In this document: positions 33,724-44,867 of the stretch, piece after piece
How positions within the stretch are numbered: position 1 is the stretch's first letter
Layout of the letters: the number at the start of each line of letters is the position of its first letter
Origin: Streptomyces sp. 1331.2
Lineage (GTDB): Bacteria > Actinomycetota > Actinomycetes > Streptomycetales > Streptomycetaceae
Assembly (NCBI RefSeq): GCF_900199205.1
Contig: NZ_OBMJ01000001.1
Location: 5,263,001 to 5,327,000 of the forward strand
Length of the DNA: 64,000 bases
Reading direction: 5' to 3'
The notes under the pieces: generated by a model
Database searches by the model: none
Told to the model about the DNA's origin: nothing
The model's input: the letters and a program-made list of their open reading frames with translations, nothing else
Program-made: the position numbers and the translations under genes

Positions 33724-36348
33724 GTGACAGCAACACCGCAGACGTGGACCGGCCGTTGGGTCGCCGACCGGGCCGGGATCGTGCTCACCGGATCCGACCG
33801 CCTCACCGAACTCGTCGGCCTCGCCCTCCGGGAGAACGGCAAGCGCGCCCACCTGCTGGTCTCCACCGTGCTCGGCAAGCACGTGCCGCAGCGGCCCTCG
33901 GTGGTCCACGGCGCCGGACTCGAACTCGGCCGTACGGTCCGCGAACTGCTCGGCGAGCAGGCCGCTGCGCGGACCGTCGTGCTCGGCTACGCGGAGACCG
34001 CCACCGGCCTCGGCCACAGCGTCGCCGACGCCCTCGACGCCCCCTACCTGCACTCCACCCGCCGACCCGTCCCCGGGATGACCCCGCTCGGCGGCTTCGA
34101 GGAGGAGCACTCGCACGCCACCTCCCACCTGCTGCTCCCCGCCGACCCCGAACTCCTCGCCGGGGACGGGCCGCTGGTGCTCGTCGACGACGAGTTCTCG
34201 ACCGGGACGACGGTGCTCAACACCATCCGTGAACTGCACGCCCGGCACCCGCGCGACCACTACGTCGTGGTCGCCCTGGTCGACCTGCGCTCCGCGGACG
34301 ACCGGAACCGGCTCGCCGACGCCGCCGCCGAACTCGGCGTCCGGCTCGACCTGGTGGCCACCGCCAGCGGCGGGGTCGAGCTGCCCGAGGACATCATCGA
34401 GCGGGCCGGGCGGCTGATCGCCCGGACGGCAGCGGCCGACGCCCCCACGGCGGCCGCCGGCCGCGGCTCGGCCGACCCCGCGCCGCTGGTCCGGGTCGGG
34501 CTGGACTGGCCCGCCGGGCTCCCGGACGGCGGCCGGCACGGCTTCACCGCCCACGACCGCACCCGGCTCGACGCCGCCCTGCCCCGGCTGGCCGGGCAGC
34601 TCGCCGAAGCCCTGCCAGCGGCGGCCCGGCGGGTGCTCGTCCTCGGCTTCGAGGAGCTGATGTACGCGCCGCTGCGCCTGGCCGCGGCCCTCGACGAGCA
34701 CCTCGGCGGCGACCGCGTCCGCTACTCCACCACCACCCGCTCGCCCGTCCTGGCGGTGGACGACCCCGGCTACGCCATCCGCACCCGGCTCGCCTTCCCC
34801 GCCCACGACGACCCGCAGGACGACGCCCCGCGCGAGCGCTACGCGTACAACGTCGCCCCCGGCGGCGACGCGGCGCGGCGCTTCGACGCCGTCGTGCTGG
34901 TGGTGGACGACGTCGCCGACACCCCCGCGCTGCACCGGGGCGAGCGGGCACTGCTCGGGCAACTGCGGCAGGTCACCGACCGGGTGGTGCTGGCGGTGCT
35001 GCCCTCGCACCGGCCGGTGCCGGCGCCTCCGTCGGTGCCCGGGGCGGTGCCGGTGCCTCCGTCGGTGCCGGGTCCGTTCGCGTCGGTGCCCGGGCCGCCC
35101 GCGCCTGGGCTGCCTGCGCCGTTGTACGGGCCGGGGTTCTCCTCGTACCGGGCCGAGGAGGTGGCCTGGCTGCTCAAGGACCTCTCCGGCGTCGCGCTCG
35201 AAGCGCCCACCGAGGAACGCGAGGAGGCCGTCCAGAACGGCGGCGCGCACTACGCGGAGTCGCTGCCGGTCGAGTACCAGCCCAGCCCCGAGTACCAGGA
35301 GCTGTTCCACCAGGCGCTGCGCGGCTCCGCCCGCCGGATCGCGCTCGCCGTCGGCACCGTCGCCGAGACACTGCTGCGCGAGCGCGGCCCCGGCCTGGTG
35401 CTCGCCTCGCTGGCCCGGGCCGGCACGCCCGTCGGCATCCTGATCCGCCGCTGGCTGGCCTTCGCCCACGGCCTGTCCGTGCCGCACTACGCGGTCTCGA
35501 TCGTGCGCGGCCGCGGCATCGACCCGGTCGCGCTGCGCTACCTGGCGGCCCGGCACCGTGCGCAGGACGTGGTGTTCGTGGACGGCTGGACCGGAAAGGG
35601 CGCGATCACCCGCGAACTCGCCGACGCCCTCGCCGGCACCGGCTTCGACCCGGACCTCGCGGTGCTCGCCGACCCCGGCCGCTGCGTGCGTACCTACGGC
35701 ACCCGGGACGACTTCCTGATCCCGTCCGCCTGCCTCAACTCCACGGTGTCCGGCCTGGTTTCGCGCACCGTACTGCGGGCCGGGCTGATCGGGCCGGACG
35801 AGTTCCACGGCGCCAAGCACTACGCCGAACTGGCCGGGAGCGACGTCTCGGCGGCCTTCCTGGACGCGGTGGCCGCCTGCTTCGCGGAGGTGCGCGCCGC
35901 GGCGGTCGAGGGCGCCGACCGGCTCTCCGCCGACCCGGACCGGACGCCCGACTGGGCCGGCTGGGCCGCCGTCGAACGGATCAGCGCCGAGTACGGCATC
36001 GACAACGTCAACCTCGTCAAGCCCGGCGTCGGCGAGACCACCCGGGTGCTGCTGCGCCGCGTCCCCTGGCGGATCCTCGCCCGCCGCGGCGCCGGCGCGG
36101 ACCTGCACCACGTCCGGCTGCTCGCCTCCCAGCGCGGCGTCGAGGTCGAGGAGGTGGACGGTCTGCCGTACACCTGCGTGGGCCTGATCCACCCGCGCTA
36201 CAGCCGCGGGGCGACCGGGGGCGACGGGCGGTCGGTGGCGGCGGGTTCGCTGTCGGGTGCGGGTGCGGGTGCGGCTTCGGGCTCGGGTGCGGCTGAGGGT
36301 GCGGCTTCGGGTTCGGCTGAGGGTTCGGTGACGGGGAGGGATTCCTGA
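33724..36348 (+). CDS. PRTase_2-TRSP-PRTase_1 (StiP-type) fusion protein of the Ter module
   Basis: An 874-residue polypeptide that joins what are usually two genes. Residues 1-235: phosphoribosyltransferase with PRPP loop LVDDEFSTGTT (153-163). About 255-430: TRSP domain (VLGFEELMYAPL, TTTRSP). 431-466: Pro/Val linker made of a repeated 30-base unit. 467-830: the StiP/PRTase_1 family (YGPGFSSYRAEEVAWLLKDLS), with a second PRPP-like loop FVDGWTGKG (618-626) and conserved IPSACLNSTVSGL. 835-874: Gly/Ala/Ser tail from another repeat. Predicted to build a ribosylated stress metabolite; untested. GTG 33724 with AGGA upstream. The stop overlaps the HAD start (TGATG). Confidence 0.85.
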   Translation: MTATPQTWTGRWVADRAGIVLTGSDRLTELVGLALRENGKRAHLLVSTVLGKHVPQRPSVVHGAGLELGRTVRELLGEQAAARTVVLGYAETATGLGHSVADALDAPYLHSTRRPVPGMTPLGGFEEEHSHATSHLLLPADPELLAGDGPLVLVDDEFSTGTTVLNTIRELHARHPRDHYVVVALVDLRSADDRNRLADAAAELGVRLDLVATASGGVELPEDIIERAGRLIARTAAADAPTAAAGRGSADPAPLVRVGLDWPAGLPDGGRHGFTAHDRTRLDAALPRLAGQLAEALPAAARRVLVLGFEELMYAPLRLAAALDEHLGGDRVRYSTTTRSPVLAVDDPGYAIRTRLAFPAHDDPQDDAPRERYAYNVAPGGDAARRFDAVVLVVDDVADTPALHRGERALLGQLRQVTDRVVLAVLPSHRPVPAPPSVPGAVPVPPSVPGPFASVPGPPAPGLPAPLYGPGFSSYRAEEVAWLLKDLSGVALEAPTEEREEAVQNGGAHYAESLPVEYQPSPEYQELFHQALRGSARRIALAVGTVAETLLRERGPGLVLASLARAGTPVGILIRRWLAFAHGLSVPHYAVSIVRGRGIDPVALRYLAARHRAQDVVFVDGWTGKGAITRELADALAGTGFDPDLAVLADPGRCVRTYGTRDDFLIPSACLNSTVSGLVSRTVLRAGLIGPDEFHGAKHYAELAGSDVSAAFLDAVAACFAEVRAAAVEGADRLSADPDRTPDWAGWAAVERISAEYGIDNVNLVKPGVGETTRVLLRRVPWRILARRGAGADLHHVRLLASQRGVEVEEVDGLPYTCVGLIHPRYSRGATGGDGRSVAAGSLSGAGAGAASGSGAAEGAASGSAEGSVTGRDS
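35016..35075 (+). repeat. Two 30-bp units coding the linker of the PRTase fusion
   Basis: Units start GGTGCCGGYGCCTCCGTCGG at 35016 and 35046, with a partial third copy to about 35096. They code PVP.PPSVPG and sit exactly between the two ancestral proteins. Confidence 0.8.
36247..36335 (+). repeat. 6-bp-based repeat coding the Gly/Ala/Ser tail of the PRTase fusion
   Basis: Degenerate GGGTGC / GGCTTC units in frame, coding GAGAGAASGSGAAEGAASGS-like sequence, just before the HAD gene. Confidence 0.75.
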
Positions 36349-37178
36349 TGGGTGTTCTGGTGGCGAGCGACCTCGACCGGACGCTGATCTACTCCGACCG
36401 GGCCCTCGCCCTGGACGTCCCCGACCGGCTCGCGCCGCGGCTGCTCTGCGTCGAGGTGTACCAGGGGCGGCCGCTGTCCTACATGACCGAACGGGCCGCC
36501 GGACTGCTCGCCGACCTCTCCCGGCAGGCCTGCTTCGTCCCCGCCACCACCCGCACGCCGGAGCAGTACCACCGGGTCAAGTTGCCCGGTCCGACGGCGG
36601 GTTGGGTTCCCGCGTACGCGATCTGCGCCAACGGCGGGCAGCTGCTGGTGGACGGCGTGCCGGACCGGGACTGGCGGGCCGAGATCACCGCGCGGATCGC
36701 CGACGGCTCGGCCCCGCTGGAGGAGGTCGTCCGGCGGCTCGCGCTCTGCGCCGACCCGCAGTGGACGCACAAGCGGCGCATCGCCGACGAGCTGTTCGCC
36801 TACCTGGTGGTCGAGCGCGCCGAGCTGCCGGCCGGCTGGCTGGAGGAGCTGACCGGCTGGTGCGCGGAGCGCGGCTGGGCGGTCTCGCTGCAGGGCCGCA
36901 AGGTGTACGCCGTCCCGGCGCCGCTCACCAAGAGCGCCGCACTCACCGAGGTCGTACGGCGGGCCGGGGCGACCACCGTGCTCGCCGCCGGGGACTCGCT
37001 GCTCGACGCGGACCTGCTGCTCGCGGCCGACGCGGCCTGGCGGCCGGGGCACGGCGAACTCGCCGACAGCGGTTGGACCGCCCCCGGCGTCACCGCCCTC
37101 GCGGAGGTGGGGGTGACGGCGGGGGAGGAGATCGTCCGGCGCTTCCTGGCCGGCGCGACGGCGGTGCCGGTCGGCTGA
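36348..37178 (+). CDS. HAD superfamily phosphatase of the Ter module
   Basis: A 276-residue Cof/mannosyl-3-phosphoglycerate phosphatase-type HAD protein. The nucleophile motif is ASDLDRTL with Asp8 and the acid/base Asp10; AAGDSLLDADLL near the end is motif IV, and the Lys in LTKSAAL matches motif III. The cap is the C2 type. It probably removes phosphate from the product of the upstream phosphoribosyltransferase protein. ATG 36348 shares one base with the upstream stop (TGATG), so the pair is translationally coupled. Confidence 0.85.
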   Translation: MGVLVASDLDRTLIYSDRALALDVPDRLAPRLLCVEVYQGRPLSYMTERAAGLLADLSRQACFVPATTRTPEQYHRVKLPGPTAGWVPAYAICANGGQLLVDGVPDRDWRAEITARIADGSAPLEEVVRRLALCADPQWTHKRRIADELFAYLVVERAELPAGWLEELTGWCAERGWAVSLQGRKVYAVPAPLTKSAALTEVVRRAGATTVLAAGDSLLDADLLLAADAAWRPGHGELADSGWTAPGVTALAEVGVTAGEEIVRRFLAGATAVPVG

Positions 37179-37240
37179 TCCGTCGATCCGTCGATCCGTC
37201 GATCCGTCGACCTGTTGATCCGTTGGTCTGTTGACCTGTG
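37177..37240. repeat. Octamer tandem repeat (GATCCGTC)
   Basis: Eight 8-base units right at the HAD stop: four exact GATCCGTC, then GACCTGTT, GATCCGTT, GGTCTGTT and GACCTGTG. Confidence 0.9.
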
Positions 37241-37267
37241 GCTGACCGGCGGCCTGTCAGGCGGGGG

Positions 37268-37483
37268 TCAGCCGCAGCACCCGCCGCCGCAGCAGCCGCC
37301 CCCGCCACCGCCGGCCGGGGCCTGCTGGGCGCCGGCCGCGCCGGTGACGGCGACGGTGGACAGCAGCTTCACGGTGTCCTCGTGGCCCTGCGGGCAGACG
37401 GCGGGGTCGCCGGCCTGCGCCATCGGGCGGCGGAGCTCGAAGGTGGCGCCGCAGGAGCGGCAGCGGAAGTCGTAGCGTGGCAT
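37268..37483 (-). CDS. FmdB family zinc ribbon protein with Gly/Cys-rich tail
   Basis: A 71-residue protein. The FmdB start MPRYDFRCRSCG has Cys8 and Cys11; the second pair is Cys30 and His34 (CPQGH) instead of the common CxxC, giving a C2-CH site. The tail GGGGGGCCGGGCCG holds four cysteines. FmdB proteins are small regulators or assembly factors without a settled role. ATG 37483. It converges on the HAD gene and is downstream of the coiled-coil membrane protein gene. Confidence 0.85.
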   Translation of the reverse strand: MPRYDFRCRSCGATFELRRPMAQAGDPAVCPQGHEDTVKLLSTVAVTGAAGAQQAPAGGGGGGCCGGGCCG

Positions 37484-37560
37484 GACGGCAGGGTACCGAG
37501 GAGACGGCCGTCCGCTCCAGAGGAGACCGTCGCCGGCCCGTACCGCCGGTACCACCCGTC

Positions 37561-38928
37561 CTACCGGTGCCCCAGGTCGCCGCGGATCAGCCCGATCACC
37601 TGCGCCGCCGTGTCCCGCACCGCCGCCAGTTCGGTGAGGAAGTGCCAGTAGTCGGGGTGCCGGCCGGCCGCCTCCAGGGTGGCCACCGCGCGGTCCAGCC
37701 GGGCCACCGCCTCGTCCAGCGGGGCGGCGTGCCGCGGGTCCGGGGCGTTGCGCCCGGCCATCGCCAGCCGCTGCGCGTCCCGGATGGCGAAGCGGGCGCG
37801 CTCGATCTCCCGGTTGGGATCGTGCTGCACCTCGTTCAGCTGCCGCAGCCGGTCGTTCACCGCGACCACGGAGCCGTCCGCGGTCTCCAGCAGCGCGCGG
37901 ACCGTACCGATCGCGGCGGTGGCGTCCGCCCAACGCTGCTCGTCCCGGGCGCGGGCGGCCTCGGCGAGCTTGCGCTCGGCGGCGCGCCCGCTCTCCGCGA
38001 CCTGGTCCGGCACCCGCTGTAGGTCCTGCCAGCAGGCGGTGCTGAACCGGCGGCGCAGCTCGCTCAGGGCGGGGTCGACCGTCGCGGCCTTGGTCTCCAG
38101 GGCCTGGATCCGGGTCCGCAGGCTCGCCACCCGCCGGTCGATCTCCCGCGCCCGCTCCGGCAGCTGCCCGGCGTCGGCGGCGACCGCCTCGGCCCGCCGC
38201 TTCACGTCCTCCGCGCGCTGCAGGGTGCCCGCCACCCCGTGCCGGGCCGGGCCCTCGTTCAGCCGGCCCAGCTCCGGTGCCAACTCGGCCAGCCGGGCCG
38301 CCAGGTCGTCCGCCCGCAGGCCGGCGCCGCGCGCTTCGTCCAGCGCGTTGGAGGCCGCGAGCAGCGCGCGCTTGGCCTGCTCGACCGCCGGGGTGACCCG
38401 CATCAGCTGCTGCTCGGCGTGTTCGAGGGTCGGCTGCAGGCGGCGCAGGAAGTCGTTCAGCTCCGCCTTGGCCGAGCCGAGCTGGCCCTTCACGTCCTCC
38501 AGTTGGCGCCGGGCCTGTGCGGCCGCGCCGGAATCCAGGGCCTCGCTGTCCAGGTTGTGGGCGTCGAGCGCGCCCAGGTAGTTCACCGTGACCTGCTCGA
38601 CCCGGCCGGAGATGGCCGCCAGATCGGCCAGCGCGCGCTGCGCCGTCGGCCCGTCCTCGGCCGCGCGGACGGTCTCCACCGCGAGCTGCACCTCGCGCTG
38701 CGTCTCCTCCAGCTCGTAGAACGCCTCCTGCGCCGCGGCCCGGGCCTCCCTGGCCCCCGCCCGTACGCCCTCGCCGCCCCCGCGCCGGCCCCACCAGCCG
38801 CCCGTCCCGGCCGACGCCAGCCCGACCGCCCCCAGCGCACCCGCCAGCACCACCGGCAACACCAGGGCGTCCGCCAGCGCACTCCCCGCCCGACGCCGCC
38901 CCCGCCCGCTCCCGCCGGCCACCGTCAC
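37561..38928 (-). CDS. Membrane-anchored coiled-coil protein of unknown function
   Basis: A 455-residue protein that I cannot assign to a known family. An N-terminal basic stretch (GRGRRR) is followed by one hydrophobic segment (about 20-43); the rest is almost wholly alpha-helical, rich in Ala/Glu/Arg/Leu, with long heptad-like stretches and only one Cys. The topology suggests a single membrane anchor with a long cytoplasmic or extracellular rod. GTG 38928 is used since AGGGAG lies eight bases upstream; an ATG at 38979 would add 17 residues. It lies upstream of fmdB on the same strand. Confidence 0.7.
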   Translation of the reverse strand: MTVAGGSGRGRRRAGSALADALVLPVVLAGALGAVGLASAGTGGWWGRRGGGEGVRAGAREARAAAQEAFYELEETQREVQLAVETVRAAEDGPTAQRALADLAAISGRVEQVTVNYLGALDAHNLDSEALDSGAAAQARRQLEDVKGQLGSAKAELNDFLRRLQPTLEHAEQQLMRVTPAVEQAKRALLAASNALDEARGAGLRADDLAARLAELAPELGRLNEGPARHGVAGTLQRAEDVKRRAEAVAADAGQLPERAREIDRRVASLRTRIQALETKAATVDPALSELRRRFSTACWQDLQRVPDQVAESGRAAERKLAEAARARDEQRWADATAAIGTVRALLETADGSVVAVNDRLRQLNEVQHDPNREIERARFAIRDAQRLAMAGRNAPDPRHAAPLDEAVARLDRAVATLEAAGRHPDYWHFLTELAAVRDTAAQVIGLIRGDLGHR

Positions 38929-39089
38929 TGCGCGCTCCCTGCTCCGACCCGCTGATCCGGCCCCATTCTCCCCGATCACCCCACCCGCCCGTCACCCCCT
39001 CCCCACCCCCTTCCGCCCGCCCGGCCCGCACCACCCTCCGGGACCAGGTACCCTAGGCACTCGTCGTGTGCCCGCCAGGCCACGGCCGG

Positions 39090-39164
39090 GGGCGCGTAGC
39101 TCAGCGGTAGAGCGCTGCTCTTACAAAGCAGATGTCGGCGGTTCGAAACCGTCCGCGCCCACCA
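39090..39164 (+). tRNA. tRNA-Val (anticodon UAC), CCA encoded
   Basis: All stems can be drawn: acceptor GGGCGCG/CGCGCCC, D stem GCTC/GAGC, anticodon stem CTGCT/AGCAG with loop CTTACAA (anticodon TAC at 39122-39124), T stem GGCGG/CCGTC with loop TTCGAAA, discriminator A and a genomic CCA. A 20-bp hairpin terminator starts four bases later. Confidence 0.97.
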
Positions 39165-39167
39165 TTT

Positions 39168-39211
39168 CGAGGGCCGGTCCGGGAGGTTCACACCTCCCGG
39201 ACCGGCCCTCG
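39168..39211 (+). terminator. Terminator of tRNA-Val
   Basis: 20-bp perfect stem with loop TCAC directly after the tRNA. Confidence 0.88.
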
Positions 39212-39259
39212 GTCGTTGTCGGTGGCGGGGCCGGGCGGGGCGGGTGAGGATCGGGGGGC

Positions 39260-39994
39260 GTGGTCGGGTCGCTGAGAGCGCGGTGGCGGATGGTGGAGGA
39301 GGTCGGGGGGTCGCGGGCGGCGTTGTCGTCGCGGCTGAACTGGCTGCGGGCGGCGGTGCTGGGGGCGAATGACGGGGTGGTGTCGACGGCCGGGATCGTG
39401 ACCGGGGTGGCGGGGGCGACCGGGTCGCGGTCGGCGCTGCTGGCGGCGGGGGTGGCCGGGCTGTTGGCGGGGGCGATGTCGATGGCGGCCGGGGAGTACG
39501 TGTCGGTGAGTACCCAACGGGACACCGAGCGGGCCGCGTTGGCGAAGGAGCGGCGGGAGCTGGCGGAAGACCCGGAGGGGGAGCTGGACGAGTTGACCGA
39601 CTACTACCGGGGGAGTGGGCTGGCGGAGGAGTTGGCCCGGGACGTGGCGGTGGCGTTGACCGAGCGGGACGCGCTCGCGGCGCACGCGCAGACCGAACTC
39701 GGCATCGACCCGGAGGCGTTGACCAACCCGTGGGAGGCGGCGCTGGCCAGTGCGGCCGCGTTCACGCTGGGCGCGCTGGTGCCGCTGCTGGCGGTGTTGC
39801 TGCCGCCGGAGTCGTGGCGGCTGGCGGTGACGGTGGTGGCGGTGGTGGCCGCGCTCACCCTGTCGGGCTGGGCGAGCGCCCGGACGGGCGGGGCGGGACC
39901 GGCCCGGGCGGTGGGGCGCAACGTGGCGGGCGGGCTGCTGGCGATGGCGGTGACGTACAGCGGTGGTGTGCTGCTGGACCGCTTCACGGGGTGA
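39260..39994 (+). CDS. VIT1/CCC1 family transporter
   Basis: A 244-residue membrane protein of the VIT family (iron/manganese transporters). The signature RLNWLRAAVLGANDGVVSTAGIV (about 27-49) holds the first helix Asp, GAMSMAAGEYVSVSTQRD is the second, and a cytoplasmic acidic metal-binding loop (about 85-150) has the ERRELAEDPEGELDEL helix; three helices follow. Likely exports or buffers Fe2+/Mn2+. GTG 39260 is given as the start, but ATG 39290 also fits the family. It has its own short promoter region after the tRNA terminator. Confidence 0.88.
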   Translation: MVGSLRARWRMVEEVGGSRAALSSRLNWLRAAVLGANDGVVSTAGIVTGVAGATGSRSALLAAGVAGLLAGAMSMAAGEYVSVSTQRDTERAALAKERRELAEDPEGELDELTDYYRGSGLAEELARDVAVALTERDALAAHAQTELGIDPEALTNPWEAALASAAAFTLGALVPLLAVLLPPESWRLAVTVVAVVAALTLSGWASARTGGAGPARAVGRNVAGGLLAMAVTYSGGVLLDRFTG

Positions 39995-40099
39995 CGGAGC
40001 AGGGGCGTGCGCTCCGGGACGGCGCCGCCCCGCTCGACAGGCGGGGGTGCGCGGCCTGTGTTTGTGTGGCTGCAAATCGCTTGGGAGAGGTGAATCGCC

Positions 40100-42649
<2,550 letters not shown>

Positions 42650-42697
42650 CTGCGGCGGGGGCGGGATCGGGGGCGGGGTCGGGGTCGGGGGCGGGCG

Positions 42698-42744
42698 TAC
42701 TCCCGGGGGAGTACGCCCGAACGCCACTGGTGGAGGACGCGTGA
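42698..42744 (+). promoter_or_regulatory. Palindrome plus promoter element before the second two-component operon (copy 1)
   Basis: The 16-bp element TACTCCCGGGGGAGTA (42698-42713) is followed 22 bases later by GGACGCGTGA (42735). The same pair with the same spacing occurs before the SHOCT gene, which makes it a strong candidate for response regulator control and autoregulation. Confidence 0.7.
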
Positions 42745-42766
42745 GGACGGGGCGCGGGTCTAGCTT

Positions 42767-44071
42767 GTGGGCATGATGCCGCCCACCTCGCAGCCGCCGG
42801 AGCCGTTCCGGGAGGGGCCGTCCGCGTCGGGCCCCTCCCCGTCGGGGCCGTCCGCGGAGGGGGCGCCCGAGCCGGGGCGCCCGCCGCGGGCGCGGGTGCC
42901 CGGGGCGGGCCGGCCGCTGGGGCAGCCGGTGGCGGTCGCGGTGGGGCAGGCGGTGGCGGTCGCGATGGTGCAGGTGGTCGGGTCGACCTTCGCCGCGCAC
43001 AACCAGCACGGCCGGGCCCCGCTGGACGCCTTCGGCTACCTCCTGCTGCTGCTCGGGCCGGCCCTGCTGGTGCTGCGCCGCCGCCGGCCGGTCGCGGTGG
43101 TGGCCGGCACCTCGCTGGTCACCGCCGGGTACCTGGCCGCCGGCTACCCGTACGGGCCGGCCTTCGTGAGCTGGCTGATCGCCTGCTGCGCCGCGATCGG
43201 CGCCGGGCACCGCCGGGCCGCCTGGGCGGGGCTGGCCGGGGTCTACCTGGTGCACGTGCTGGCCACCTTCGTGCTGCCCGCGGACTGGCAGCGCGCCCGC
43301 CCGCCGTCCGGCTCCCCCTGGCTGCCGGAACTCGGGTTGCTGGCCTGGCTGTTGCTGGTGGTCGCGGGGGCCGAGCTGGTGCGGTTCCGGCGGGAGCGGA
43401 TCGCCGCCCACCGGGCCTACCGGCAGCAGCTGGAGGAGCGCCGGGCCAACGAGGAACGGCTCAAGATGGCCCGGGAGTTGCACGACATCCTGGCGCACAG
43501 CCTGTCGCTGATCAACATTCAGGCGGGGGTCGCGCTCGCCCTGCTCGACCGGCGGCCGGCGGAGGCCCGCACCGCGCTGGTCACCATCAAATCGACCAGC
43601 AAGGAGGCGCTCGGCGAGGTCCGCCAGGTGCTCGCGACGCTGCGCGGGCCCGGGGCGGCACCGCGCGGGCCGGCCCCGGGGCTGGACCGGCTGGACGAAC
43701 TCACCGAGCAGGCCGACCGGGTGGGCCTGGAGGCCGAGGTGCACGAGCGCGGTGATCGGCGCCCGCTGTCCGCCACCGTCGACCTCACCGCCTTCCGGAT
43801 CGTCCAGGAGGCGCTGACCAACGTGGTGCGGCACTCGGCGGCCCGGCAGGCGGTCGTGGTGCTGGACTGGACGGATCCGGCCGTGCTGGTCGTCCGGGTC
43901 GAGGACCCGGGGCCGGCCGTGCTCGGCGACGCCGGCGGGTCGGGCAGCGGGCTGGTCGGGATGCGCGAACGCGCGGCCGCGTTCGGTGGCACCATCACGG
44001 CGGGGCCGCTGCCCGGCGGCGGTTTCCGGGTCCGGGCGGAGCTGCCGACACCGAAGGCGGAGAGTGAGTGA
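42767..44071 (+). CDS. DesK-type sensor histidine kinase
   Basis: A 434-residue kinase. A Pro/Gly-rich cytoplasmic lead (1-50) precedes four or five hydrophobic segments (about 55-205), a HisKA_3 helix with ARELHDILAHSLSLIN (His239) and HATPase_c (IVQEALTNVVRHSA, GSGLVGMRERA). No extracellular sensor domain is present, so a membrane or intramembrane signal is likely. GTG 42767 is the longest start; ATG 42773 or 42776 are as likely, with no clear ribosome site. The response regulator overlaps by four bases. A palindromic operator lies upstream and recurs before the SHOCT gene. Confidence 0.9.
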   Translation: MGMMPPTSQPPEPFREGPSASGPSPSGPSAEGAPEPGRPPRARVPGAGRPLGQPVAVAVGQAVAVAMVQVVGSTFAAHNQHGRAPLDAFGYLLLLLGPALLVLRRRRPVAVVAGTSLVTAGYLAAGYPYGPAFVSWLIACCAAIGAGHRRAAWAGLAGVYLVHVLATFVLPADWQRARPPSGSPWLPELGLLAWLLLVVAGAELVRFRRERIAAHRAYRQQLEERRANEERLKMARELHDILAHSLSLINIQAGVALALLDRRPAEARTALVTIKSTSKEALGEVRQVLATLRGPGAAPRGPAPGLDRLDELTEQADRVGLEAEVHERGDRRPLSATVDLTAFRIVQEALTNVVRHSAARQAVVVLDWTDPAVLVVRVEDPGPAVLGDAGGSGSGLVGMRERAAAFGGTITAGPLPGGGFRVRAELPTPKAESE

Positions 44072-44748
44072 TTCGGGTACTTCTGGCGGATGACCAACTG
44101 CTGGTCCGGGCAGGCTTCCGGGCCCTGCTGGACCTCCAGGACGACCTCACGGTGGTCGGCGAGGCGGACGACGGGGAGGCGGCGCTGCAGCTGGCCCGCG
44201 AGCTGGTGCCGGACGTGGTGCTGATGGACATCCGGATGCCGCGGATGGACGGCCTGGAGGCGACCAGGAGGATCGCCGAGGATCCGGCGCTGTCCTCCGT
44301 ACGGGTGGTCGTGCTGACCACCTTCGAGCTGGACGAGTACGTCTTCGAGGCGCTGCGCTCGGGGGCGGCGGGATTCCTGGTCAAGGACACCGAACCGGCC
44401 GACCTGCTGCGGGCGATCCGGGTCGCGGTGGCGGGGGACGCGCTGCTCTCGCCGGGGGTGACCAGGCGGCTGATCGGCGAGTTCGCGGCCCGCTCGAAGG
44501 CGCCCGAGGCGGCGCCGCAGGGGCGGCTCCCGGACGTCTCGATGCTGACCGAACGGGAGCGCGAGGTGCTGGCGCTGGTCGGGATGGGGCTGTCCAACGA
44601 GGAGATCGCCCGGCGGCTGGTGGTCAGCCCGCTGACGGCGAAGACGCACGTCAGCCGGGCGATGGTGAAGGTCGGCGCGCGGGACCGGGCGCAGCTGGTG
44701 GTGCTGGCCTACGAGTCGGGGCTGGTGCGGCCGGGGTGGCTGGGCTGA
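44068..44748 (+). CDS. NarL/DesR-type response regulator
   Basis: A 226-residue response regulator: receiver with acidic pocket Asp8/Asp9, phospho-acceptor Asp54 (LMDIRMP), Lys in FLVKD, then LuxR-type HTH at about 155-215 (LTEREREVLALVGMGLSNEEIARRL). GTG 44068 overlaps the kinase TGA (GTGA), fixing both starts. Similar in build to the regulator at 16000-16674 but not a recent copy. The palindrome shared by its own operon and the SHOCT gene is its most likely binding site. Confidence 0.93.
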   Translation: MIRVLLADDQLLVRAGFRALLDLQDDLTVVGEADDGEAALQLARELVPDVVLMDIRMPRMDGLEATRRIAEDPALSSVRVVVLTTFELDEYVFEALRSGAAGFLVKDTEPADLLRAIRVAVAGDALLSPGVTRRLIGEFAARSKAPEAAPQGRLPDVSMLTEREREVLALVGMGLSNEEIARRLVVSPLTAKTHVSRAMVKVGARDRAQLVVLAYESGLVRPGWLG

Positions 44749-44867
44749 GCCTGCTGTGGACGGGCCGGCTGGGCTGAGCCGGTCGTGCCCGGGGCTCTTG
44801 GCCCTCTGCCCGGGGACGTCCCGGTTCTGCCCGGGTACTCCCGTCCCGGCGTGTCGCGGGGCGTCCG

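Noticed and set aside
33384..33878. Minus-strand frame with FGGTAA repeats
   Set aside because: The periodic peptide comes from the 18-bp repeat; the rest is antisense to good genes.
37177..37240. Octamer array as a possible CRISPR remnant
   Set aside because: The units are directly adjacent with no spacers and are only 8 bases; it is a simple tandem repeat.
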